A program made the translations under genes and the position numbers. Source: Collinsella sp. (GTDB taxonomy: Bacteria > Actinomycetota > Coriobacteriia > Coriobacteriales > Coriobacteriaceae). Taken from it: a DNA stretch of 64,000 nucleotides. Below, one piece after another: positions 7,398 to 14,250 of this stretch (the stretch's first letter is position 1; each line of letters starts with the position of its first letter). Location: assembly GCA_019413925.1 (NCBI GenBank), contig DXMY01000026.1, positions 1 to 64,000 of the forward strand, written 5' to 3'. Under the pieces are notes generated by a model. The model had not been told where the DNA came from. It saw only the letters and a list, made by a program, of their open reading frames with translations, and searched no databases.

Positions 7398-8593
7398 GCC
7401 GCGTAAGCCCCCTTGTCAGTAATTGCGTAGTGGCGGGCAGAGCCTTCGCCCAGCCAGCTGTTCATCTTGGTGATAAAGGTGTCGACGAGCTCGAGCGGCA
7501 CGAAGGCCTGGATGGTGCCACCAAAGCCGCCACCGTGGATACGGACGGCGCCGCGGCCGTCGAGCACGTGCTCGGCCAGCGCCAGGGCATACATGGAAGG
7601 CTGCTCGGAGCCCAGCTTGGCAACGACGTTTTGCAGGTACATGGCAGAGCTGGCGCCCGACTCGCGCGTCAGGACCAGGAACTGGTCGATGTCGCCGGCG
7701 TTCAGGGCTGCCCAGCGCTTGTCGACCAAGCCGTTTTCGTACCAGTAGTGAACGGCGCGCAGGCAGGCACGGTCACCCAGCTTGGCGCGCAGCTCGGGGA
7801 GCTTGGCGTCAAAGTCCGCCACGTTTACCTCGCACAGGCGTGCCTTGCCAAACTCGGCGGCGACGTCCTGCATCTCGCGCGGAACGGCGGCGTAGTCGTC
7901 GGTGGCGGCCACGTGGTCGGCACCGACCTTAACGAGCACGAGCGCGTAGCCGTGATCCTCAAAGTTGAGCTCGAGCTTCTGGGTTTTAGGCTGAGCCTGG
8001 TCCTCAAAGTCCATGTAGGCAAGGCCGCCCAGGCACACGGCTGCCTGATCCATAAGACCGCAGGGCTTGCCGTAATAGTTGTTCTCGGTGCGCTGGCTCA
8101 TCTGGGCGAGCGCGACGGGCTCGATGACGGGTGCGCCCCAGAGTGTCTCCATGGCGCGGCCGTATGCGGCCTCGACGGCGGCAGAGCTGGAAAGGCCGCC
8201 GCCCGAGGGGACGGAGCAGGTAAAGGCAAAGTCGAAGCCCTGGGGCTCAACGCCCAGAGCAGCGATTTCGTGGGCCATACCGCGGACGAGGCTTGCGGAC
8301 GTGCCCTTCTCGGACTCTTGAATATCCAGCGTGTCGAGCGTGATCTCAAACGTAGGATAGCCCTCGTCGGCGACGCGAACCTTGTTGGAATCGGTTGCCA
8401 CGGCGATGCCGTCGACGGCGACATCGAGCGAGCCGGCGATAACGTGGCCGCCCTCGTGGTCGGTGTGGTTGCCGCTGATCTCGGAACGGCCGGGCGCGTG
8501 CACGTAGAGCACCTGGCGGTCGCCGATGGGGCCAAACTCCTCCTCAAACAGCTTGGTAAGTGTGGCGAATGTCTTTTCGTCGGGCGTGGTCAT
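7388..8593 (-). CDS. galK: Galactokinase
   Basis: This 401-residue GHMP kinase phosphorylates galactose at C1 as the first Leloir step. The galactokinase signature is GRSEISGNHTDHEGG (about residues 35-50), a slight variant of the usual GRxNxIGxHxD. The ATP motif is SGGGLSSSAAVEAAYG and the C-terminal GHMP motif is IHGGGFGGTIQAF. The ATG at 8593 was chosen because AAGGAAAGGA lies just upstream; the longer frame to 8680 runs into the operator region. It is the first gene of galK-galT, divergent from the LacI-type regulator at 8932. Confidence 0.93.
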   Translation of the reverse strand: MTTPDEKTFATLTKLFEEEFGPIGDRQVLYVHAPGRSEISGNHTDHEGGHVIAGSLDVAVDGIAVATDSNKVRVADEGYPTFEITLDTLDIQESEKGTSASLVRGMAHEIAALGVEPQGFDFAFTCSVPSGGGLSSSAAVEAAYGRAMETLWGAPVIEPVALAQMSQRTENNYYGKPCGLMDQAAVCLGGLAYMDFEDQAQPKTQKLELNFEDHGYALVLVKVGADHVAATDDYAAVPREMQDVAAEFGKARLCEVNVADFDAKLPELRAKLGDRACLRAVHYWYENGLVDKRWAALNAGDIDQFLVLTRESGASSAMYLQNVVAKLGSEQPSMYALALAEHVLDGRGAVRIHGGGFGGTIQAFVPLELVDTFITKMNSWLGEGSARHYAITDKGAYAAWL

Positions 8594-8636
8594 GGGAGTC
8601 CTTTCCTTGGCGCGCACGGGTGAGTTTTGCGTCGTT

Positions 8637-8838
8637 ATGAGTACGTTAACAACTTGAAGCGGCATGAACCAAGTGTTCACGATACCGCACGTTACGGGCT
8701 ATGTTAACGTACTCATAACACATCGCTTGTCACTTTTTGAGAATCTGGTAATCGGTAGAAATACAGCCGTGAACGGTACTGCCGTATGGACTTATAAAGC
8801 AGAAGAGATGCAGATAGAAAAAGTAGAGTACGTTAACA
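8637..8838. promoter_or_regulatory. Three operator-like copies between galK and the LacI-type regulator
   Basis: The 11-mer GTACGTTAACA occurs three times in the divergent intergenic region. Copy 1 is ATGAGTACGTTAACA at 8637-8651, copy 2 is its exact 15-bp reverse complement at 8702-8716, and copy 3 is TAGAGTACGTTAACA at 8824-8838. Spacing of 65 and 122 bp between the copies would allow looping by a LacI-type dimer of dimers. The natural candidate to bind is the product of 8932-9963. The 338-bp gap holds nothing else recognisable apart from GTGAACGGTA at 8769. Confidence 0.75.
8769..8778 (+). promoter_or_regulatory. Shared GTGAACGGTA site, gal promoter region
   Basis: The same 10-mer is found at 721-730 (upstream of lacA) and 28481-28490 (upstream of pflB). 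All three are in upstream regions of sugar or fermentation operons. Confidence 0.4.
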
Positions 8839-8931
8839 TGCGTCCGACGATAGCGGGCCTCGGCGCGGGATGTATTACTGCCCGGGCCGGCATTCACGCT
8901 ATTCAGATCTCGCAAGGGTGAAGGTGATCCT

Positions 8932-9963
8932 GTGGCAAGGCGCCCGTCCAACGATACCAGTTCGCGTCCGGTCTCCATGGCTGACGTCGCCCGCGCTGCC
9001 GGCGTTTCGCAGCAGACGGTTTCGCGCGTCGCCAACGGCTTGCCCAACGTTAACGAGCAGACGCGCCAGCGCGTGCAGGCTGCTATGCAAGAGCTCGGCT
9101 TTCGTCCGAGTTATGCCGGTCGCTCGCTGCGCGATGGCCGTTACCATTCGGTCGGCCTGTGCATCAACGATGTCACCAAGTTTGGCAACCTCTCAATGAT
9201 CGATGGCATCGCCAGCGCTGCTCGCGAGCATAATTGCGCCATCACGCTGGTCGAGATGTCCAAGACCGAGGAATTCTCGCTTGCCGAGGCAACGCGTCGT
9301 ATGGCCGCATTGCCGGTGGACGGCATCATCATCGGCATGAGCCGTATGGCGCCCGATTTTGAGACGTTTGATCCACTGCCGGGCATTGGCACGGTCATCG
9401 TTACCATGTATGCGCACCCGCGGGTGACCACGGTCGACTCCGATCATTACGGCTGCTCGCTCTTGCTTATGGATCACCTGTTTGAGCTGGGGCACGAGCA
9501 GATTCGCTATATTAGCGGCCCGTCCTTCTCGGTCGACGAGCAATTTCGTCGCGCCGGTTGGCAGGATGCGCTCGAGCGTAAACACATCGAGCCGGCAGAG
9601 CCGCTCGAGGGCGACTGGTCTGCTAACAGCGGTTACGAGGCCGGCAGGTACCTGGCCGAGCATGACCGCGCCATGACGGCGATTTACGCGGCAAACGACC
9701 AGATGGCAAACGGCGCTATTGCAGCGCTGCGCGATAGCGGCCTGCGCGTGCCCGAGGACGTGAGCGTGGTGGGCGTCGACGATTCGCTCGATGATTTTGT
9801 CGCACACAACGAGCTCACGACCGTGCGATTCGATCTACATCAGCGCGGACGCGAGGTGTTTGAGCATGCGGTTCCCGAGGCGGGTACGGCGGGCAAAACT
9901 GTTGCCATTCGTATTTCCGGTCAGCTCATCGTTCGACATAGTACGGCGGCACCGCGTGCATAG
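8932..9963 (+). CDS. LacI-family transcriptional regulator, probable gal repressor
   Basis: This 343-residue protein has an N-terminal LacI helix-turn-helix (VSMADVARAAGVSQQTVSRVANGLPNVNEQTRQRV, split by hinge helix near residue 60) followed by a periplasmic-binding-protein-like sensor domain (from YHSVGLCIND to the end). The start is GTG at 8932, with AAGGTGATCC just upstream. It is divergent from galK-galT, and the shared gap contains three copies of one operator-like sequence. Repression of galKT and of itself, relieved by galactose or a derivative, is the simplest reading. The effector is not deducible from sequence. Confidence 0.88.
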   Translation: MARRPSNDTSSRPVSMADVARAAGVSQQTVSRVANGLPNVNEQTRQRVQAAMQELGFRPSYAGRSLRDGRYHSVGLCINDVTKFGNLSMIDGIASAAREHNCAITLVEMSKTEEFSLAEATRRMAALPVDGIIIGMSRMAPDFETFDPLPGIGTVIVTMYAHPRVTTVDSDHYGCSLLLMDHLFELGHEQIRYISGPSFSVDEQFRRAGWQDALERKHIEPAEPLEGDWSANSGYEAGRYLAEHDRAMTAIYAANDQMANGAIAALRDSGLRVPEDVSVVGVDDSLDDFVAHNELTTVRFDLHQRGREVFEHAVPEAGTAGKTVAIRISGQLIVRHSTAAPRA

Positions 9964-10092
9964 TTTGTGCTGATAAACGGCGATTTATCGCATTTCAATA
10001 ACAATCGGTAAGGATGCCGGCAGATAGCTGTTGGGATGCAGCCGAGTGCTATGATAGACGGGCTCTTTTGTCTATCTAGGAGGCTTTGCCTG

Positions 10093-11253
10093 ATGGAGAT
10101 CACCAAGGATATCCGCTACGTTGGCGTCGACGATCACGACATTGACCTGTTCGAGGGCCAGTACGATGTGTCCGAGAACGGTATGGCATACAACAGCTAC
10201 GTTATCTTGGGCGAAAAGATCGCTGTCGCCGATTCGGTCGATGCCGGCTTTGTTGATGAGTGGCTCGGCAACATCGAGGCCGTGCTCGATGGCCGTACGC
10301 CCGATTACCTGGTCGTTCATCATATGGAGCCCGACCACTCTGCTGGCATCGCCGCCTTTATGGAGCGCTACCCCCAGGCCCAGATCGTGGCCAGCATGGG
10401 CGCCTTCCGTATGATGGTCAACTACTTTGGCACCGACTTCCCCGAGCGTAAGATGGTCGTCAAAGAGGGCGACGTGCTCGACCTGGGCGGCCACAGCCTA
10501 ACCTTTGTCGGCGCCCCCAACGTTCATTGGCCCGAGGTGCTTTTCTCCTACGAGTCCACCGACAAGGTGCTCTTTAGCGCCGACGGCTTTGGCAAGTTTG
10601 GCGCCAACGATATCGAGGATCCGGAAGGTTGGGCCTGTGAGGCGCGCCGTTACTACTTTGGCATCGTGGGCAAGTTCGGCAAGTTTGTGCAGGCCGTGCT
10701 CAAGAAGGCCGCCGACCTGGACATCCAGATCATCTGCCCGCTTCACGGCCCCGTGCTGACCGAGAACCTGGGCTATTACCTTGACACCTACAACACCTGG
10801 TCGAGCTACCAGCCCGAGGACGAGGGCATTACGATTGCCTATGCAAGCGTGTATGGCCATCTGAAGGCTGCCGTTGAGGAGCTTGCATCTGCGCTCGAGG
10901 CCCGCGGCCAGAAGGTTTCCGTCTTTGACCTGACTCGCGACGACATGGCCGAGGCCGTTGAGGATGCGTTCCGCTATGACCGTCTGGTACTCGCTTCCAT
11001 CACCTATCAGGGCGAGATTTTCCCGTTCATGAGCACCTTCATCCATACGCTCGCCGAGCATGCCTACCAGAACCGCACGGTGGCGCTTGTTGAGGCCGGT
11101 TCCTGGGCGCCCGCCGCTGCCAAGGTTATGACCAAGGAGCTCGAGGGCATGAAGGACATCACCCTGACGCAGAACAAGGTGACCGTGCTAGGTTCGCTCA
11201 GCGACGCCTCGCGCGCCCAGATTGAAGCCCTCGCCGACGAGCTGTCCAAGTAA
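10093..11253 (+). CDS. Flavodiiron protein (FprA-type O2/NO reductase)
   Basis: This 386-residue protein has the two-domain layout of flavodiiron proteins: an N-terminal metallo-beta-lactamase-like diiron domain (about 1-250) and a C-terminal flavodoxin domain (from ITIAYASVYGHLKAAVEEL, about 253-385). Diiron ligands are visible as H77-x-E79-x-D81-H82 in HHMEPDHS, then NVHWPE, SADGFG and CPLHGP. These enzymes reduce O2 to water (or NO to N2O) in the cytoplasm of anaerobes, usually fed by rubredoxin. The ATG at 10093 follows AGGAGG by 9 bases. It is a single-gene unit with a strong terminator at 11275. Confidence 0.92.
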   Translation: MEITKDIRYVGVDDHDIDLFEGQYDVSENGMAYNSYVILGEKIAVADSVDAGFVDEWLGNIEAVLDGRTPDYLVVHHMEPDHSAGIAAFMERYPQAQIVASMGAFRMMVNYFGTDFPERKMVVKEGDVLDLGGHSLTFVGAPNVHWPEVLFSYESTDKVLFSADGFGKFGANDIEDPEGWACEARRYYFGIVGKFGKFVQAVLKKAADLDIQIICPLHGPVLTENLGYYLDTYNTWSSYQPEDEGITIAYASVYGHLKAAVEELASALEARGQKVSVFDLTRDDMAEAVEDAFRYDRLVLASITYQGEIFPFMSTFIHTLAEHAYQNRTVALVEAGSWAPAAAKVMTKELEGMKDITLTQNKVTVLGSLSDASRAQIEALADELSK

Positions 11254-11274
11254 CAACGGCTCGCTTCTACCGTC

Positions 11275-11316
11275 AAAACCACCACAAAGGGGACAGGCAC
11301 CTTTGTGGTGGTTTTT
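11275..11316 (+). terminator. Terminator hairpin with GGGACAGG loop (T1)
   Basis: AAAACCACCACAAAGG pairs with CCTTTGTGGTGGTTTT across a loop containing GGGACAGGCA, followed by T residues. It follows the flavodiiron gene by 22 bp. A near copy (T2) lies 228 bp further on, after an inverted-repeat element. Confidence 0.8.
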
Positions 11317-11332
11317 CCATTTCGGGATCCGA

Positions 11333-11474
11333 TTGTCTCAATCTGTAACATCTGGGCGTCTAAATCGTCTCTAAGTGTTACAGGTTTAGATTAAGGGCGG
11401 GGGTCGAGCGGAATTATCTCGATCTGTAACAGTTAACTGACTTTTAGGGGTCTAGTTGTTACAGATTGAGACAA
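11333..11474. repeat. Inverted-repeat element H with four ATCTGTAACA half-sites
   Basis: Terminal arms TTGTCTCAATCTGTAACA (11333-11350) and its perfect 18-bp complement (11457-11474) enclose two more internal copies of the core: reverse TGTTACAGG near 11377 and forward GATCTGTAACA near 11421. The four cores therefore alternate in direction. The element sits between hairpins T1 and T2. Confidence 0.75.
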
Positions 11475-11502
11475 ACTGGCGGAGCGAACCGCCGTGCCGT
11501 TC

Positions 11503-11545
11503 AAACCACCGCAAAGGGGACTCAGGCACCTTTGTGGTGGTTTTT
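11503..11545. terminator. Terminator hairpin with GGGGACTCAGGCACC loop (T2)
   Basis: AAACCACCGCAAAGG pairs with CCTTTGTGGTGGTTT, with a loop like that of T1. It lies 5 bp beyond the stop of the minus-strand DeoR gene, so it can terminate that gene and the preceding plus-strand transcript. Confidence 0.75.
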
Positions 11546-11549
11546 GGTT

Positions 11550-12353
11550 TTAGGCGGTGGCGATGATGAGGGTTGGGGCGCCGGCGTCGGTGGCCTCGGC
11601 GATTGAGGTGGCGACGGAATGATCGGGGTCACGGTCCATCACGATGGCGTCGACATCGGTCAGCTCGGCAAAGCGGTACATGCCGCGTCCGTTAACCTTG
11701 CTGGCGTCCATGAGGGCGACGCTTTGATGGGCCGCGGCGATCATAGCCGTTTTGGTCTCGGCCATCTGGGGAAAGTCGGTCGTAAAGCCGCAGCTGGGGA
11801 CAAAGGCGCCGGGGCACATGACGGCCAGATCAGCGTGGACCATTTGGAGCGCCTGCATAGTGAGCGGTCCGTACAAATAACGATGGCCTTTGCGCAGCGC
11901 CCCGCCCAGCATGACGACATCGACTGAGGGCATGCTCTCGTCGATGTAATCGGCAATGGTAATGTCGGCCGTGATGACGGTGATACCGTCGCGCTGATCG
12001 AGGAGCCGGACGAACTCGAGCGCCGTGGTGCCCGAGTCGACGAGCAGCGTGTCGCCGTCATTGACGAGCTCGATGGCGCTTTGCGCGATGGCCTGCTTGG
12101 CGGCGACATTGACATTGATGCGGCGATCCTGCGTGGAAACGGTTAGGCGTTTGTGGAGCGATACGGCACCACCATGTGTGCGGCGCAGCTTGCCTGCTTC
12201 GGCGAGCGCGTCAAGGTCGGCGCGGGCGGTGACGGAGGACACGCCAAAGGTCTGGGCGATTTCTGCTACCTGCACCGAGGCATTATGATCGAGCATTTCC
12301 AAAATGGCGGTACGGCGTTCGTCGGCAAAGGCACGGTTGGTGGCTTGGGCCAT
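11550..12353 (-). CDS. DeoR-family transcriptional regulator
   Basis: This 267-residue regulator has a DeoR helix-turn-helix at about residues 10-65 (ERRTAILEMLDHNASVQVAEIA... VSSVTARADLDALAEAGKLRR) with the family's THGGAV motif after it. A DeoR sensor domain follows, with the sugar-phosphate-binding segment VNDGDTLLVDSGTTALEF and the segment MDASKVNGRGMYRFAELTDVD. The start at 12353 has GGAG 5 bases upstream; a longer frame to 12410 lacks a ribosome site. It is divergent from the aldolase gene at 12688 and probably controls it; by analogy to LacR it might also act on lacABC. DeoR effectors are usually sugar phosphates such as tagatose-6-phosphate. Confidence 0.85.
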   Translation of the reverse strand: MAQATNRAFADERRTAILEMLDHNASVQVAEIAQTFGVSSVTARADLDALAEAGKLRRTHGGAVSLHKRLTVSTQDRRINVNVAAKQAIAQSAIELVNDGDTLLVDSGTTALEFVRLLDQRDGITVITADITIADYIDESMPSVDVVMLGGALRKGHRYLYGPLTMQALQMVHADLAVMCPGAFVPSCGFTTDFPQMAETKTAMIAAAHQSVALMDASKVNGRGMYRFAELTDVDAIVMDRDPDHSVATSIAEATDAGAPTLIIATA

Positions 12354-12687
12354 GCTTGCTCCATTCTCGGCTAAATTTGCAGGAATTGTGTTGACTCTAT
12401 TTTCGTTCATTTTCTTTTTGAGTAAGAAAACACCTTTCGATTACTTATCTTTTCTATAAAAGAAAGACGCTGAACGCCCAAAATTCAATATCGAACATGT
12501 CCACTCGGCTCAAATTCCTTCCGTTTACTTTTCAAAAACGACTGTATTGACCTGCATGGGCTCAATATCTCGCGCGTGTAAAGCCGCTGAATTTCATACA
12601 ATGAGCGCAGTAAAACGCAAGGTAAAACGCCTTGTGAACAACTACGCCCGATGTCCAGATGCGGGCGAGGGAGAGGAGCAAACGCTC
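12354..12687. promoter_or_regulatory. Divergent promoter region, DeoR gene and aldolase
   Basis: This 334-bp gap is AT-rich in its centre. A short inverted repeat TTTCT-ATAAA-AGAAA (12451-12465) and nearby TTACTTATC tracts are candidate operator sequence for the DeoR product. No convincing -35/-10 pair was found. A ribosome site GGAGAGGAG (12669-12677) precedes the aldolase start. Confidence 0.35.
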
Positions 12688-13545
12688 ATGGCACTTGTTA
12701 CCACCGAAAAGATGCTCAAGGACGCTCAGGCCGGCCACTACGCCGTCGGCGCGTTCAACGTCGAGAACCTCGAGTTTGTTATGGCCGTTCTGGCCGCTGC
12801 CGAGGAGACCAAGTCCCCCGTCATCATGCAGACCACCCCGGGCACCATCAAGACCGCTGGTCTGGACTACTTCTACGGCATGGTCAAGGCTGCCGCCGAG
12901 CGCGCTTCCGTGCCCGTCGCTCTGCACCTCGATCACGGCGATGGCTATGACCGCTGCATGCAGGCTTTCCGCACGGGCTACACCTCTGTCATGATCGACG
13001 GCTCGCACGAGTCCTTCGAGGACAACATCGCTCTGACCAAGTCCGTCGCCGACGCTGGCCGCGCCATGGGCGTGCCCGTCGAGGCTGAGCTTGGTAAGGT
13101 TGGCGGCAAGGAGGACGACGGTCCCGCGGTTGAGGGCGAGAGCCCCTACACCGATCCGGCTGAGGCCAAGGAGTTCGTCGAGCGCACTGGCTGCACCTCT
13201 CTCGCTATTGGCGTTGGCACCAGCCACGGTGTGTACACGAGCGATCCGCACATCGAGCAGTCCGTGGTCAAGGCCATCCGCGACGCCGTCGACGTGCCGC
13301 TGGTTCTGCACGGCACCTCTGGTGTGCCCGATGAGCAGGTTGCCGAGGCTGTGAAGAACGGCATCTGCAAGGTTAACTACGCCACCGAGCTGCGTCAGGC
13401 CTACACCAAGGGCTTCATGGCCTACATGGCCGAGAACCCCGCCTGCTTCGATCCCAAGAAGCCGGCCAAGGAGGGTATGCGTGAGATCACCGAGCTGGTT
13501 AAGATCCGCATGACCAACCTCAACTCCGTGGGCAAAGCAGAGTAA
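12688..13545 (+). CDS. Class II ketose-bisphosphate aldolase, tagatose or fructose type
   Basis: This 285-residue zinc aldolase is close in size to GatY/KbaY (tagatose-1,6-bisphosphate) and FbaA-type enzymes. It contains the zinc-binding and catalytic segments VPVALHLDHGDGYDRCMQAF, MIDGSHESFEDNIALTK and VLHGTSGVPDEQV, with the second zinc histidines in HGVYTSD and LHGTSG. The product pair is dihydroxyacetone phosphate and glyceraldehyde-3-phosphate. Because lacABC lacks a lacD aldolase and a DeoR regulator sits next door, it may complete the tagatose pathway; it may also serve glycolysis. The ATG at 12688 follows GGAGAGGAG. The gene is followed by repeat B1 at 38 bp. Confidence 0.85.
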   Translation: MALVTTEKMLKDAQAGHYAVGAFNVENLEFVMAVLAAAEETKSPVIMQTTPGTIKTAGLDYFYGMVKAAAERASVPVALHLDHGDGYDRCMQAFRTGYTSVMIDGSHESFEDNIALTKSVADAGRAMGVPVEAELGKVGGKEDDGPAVEGESPYTDPAEAKEFVERTGCTSLAIGVGTSHGVYTSDPHIEQSVVKAIRDAVDVPLVLHGTSGVPDEQVAEAVKNGICKVNYATELRQAYTKGFMAYMAENPACFDPKKPAKEGMREITELVKIRMTNLNSVGKAE

Positions 13546-13582
13546 CAGCAAGGGTACTCCGACTCGCTACATATCCCGGGGA

Positions 13583-13699
13583 GGGACGAGGGCTTAGTTC
13601 CCCAATCGTCCTCGGGCATGCAAAAAGCCTCGCTGCGCACTTCGTGCGGCGAGGCTTTTTGCCCCCTGCGGAAAGATTGGGGAACTAAGCCCTCGTCCC
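13583..13699 (+). repeat. Nested hairpin family B, copy B1 (after aldolase)
   Basis: A perfect 25-bp outer stem (13583-13607 with 13675-13699) encloses the conserved internal loop GTCCTCGGGCATG / CCCTGCGGAAA, then an inner stem GCAAAAAGCCTCGC / GCGAGGCTTTTTGC and an apical stem-loop TGCGCACTTCGTGCG. It lies 38 bp after the aldolase stop in sense orientation. The inner A/T runs also give it terminator character. Confidence 0.9.
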
Positions 13700-13785
13700 C
13701 CCCCAAGTTGACCTGCTCGAGGTCGTCGCCCTTGTGGCGTTGGGGCGGAATAGTGGTGCGCGAGGGGCGCTTTGCTGGTGGGGGG

Positions 13786-13995
13786 CTAGTATGCCCGGGC
13801 TTGGTTGGGGAAGGTTTTGTCTAGGGATGCTTGGAGCTTTTCGAAGGATGCTCGCAGGTTGAGTTCCTGGTCGGTTGAGCGTTTGGTTTTTGTGGTGGGG
13901 GAGTCGAGGAGGCCGTTTCTCTGTGTCGGGGGGAAGGAGAAAAGGTTTGCATATGTTAGGGATGGCTGCTGTGCTGCGTTATTGGAAGAATGCAT
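13786..13995 (-). CDS. Small hypothetical protein
   Basis: This 69-residue frame starts at an ATG with GAGGAGG upstream and has no recognised domain. It is polar and rich in Ser, Thr and Asn, with a C-terminal amphipathic stretch (ELNLRASFEKLQASLDKTF). A coding-looking frame without a start ends 2 bp upstream of it, so the pair may be remnants of one decayed gene. Reality as a gene is uncertain. Confidence 0.3.
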   Translation of the reverse strand: MHSSNNAAQQPSLTYANLFSFPPTQRNGLLDSPTTKTKRSTDQELNLRASFEKLQASLDKTFPNQARAY

Positions 13996-13997
13996 GC

Positions 13998-14148
13998 TTA
14001 TGCGGCCTCCTCGATGTCCACCAAAAGATTGCGCTCGGGGTGTGCTGCTAGGTCCCGTGCGCTGGCAGTATTATGCCGCGAGTGCAGATAAGAAAGCGCT
14101 AAAGAAAGGCTTAATCGGGTTTGATGTAACCATGAAACCGCAGGTCAG
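13998..14148 (-). pseudogene. Possible gene remnant (C-terminal fragment)
   Basis: The minus strand has an open frame with no start codon that ends in the protein-like tail ARDLAAHPERNLLVDIEEAA before TAA at 13998-14000. It is too short to place in a family. It may be the 3' end of a gene whose upstream part has been lost. The rest of 13700-14250 shows nothing else convincing. Confidence 0.25.
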
Positions 14149-14250
14149 AGGTATCGAGTAACACTCTTGAAAGGTTTTGAGCTTAAGGGCTTTCTAAGGT
14201 TTGTGGCGCGGATGTGGCTCGCCTGTGTGGGGCGTGTGGATGGCTCGTTC

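Noticed and set aside
7430..8623. A 397-codon plus-strand frame over galK
   Set aside because: Antisense shadow of galK; the galactokinase motifs are on the other strand.
13583..13699. Reading family B repeats as CRISPR or ordinary terminators
   Set aside because: They are single, dispersed palindromes without repeat-spacer order. Ordinary termination does not explain the conserved asymmetric internal loop.
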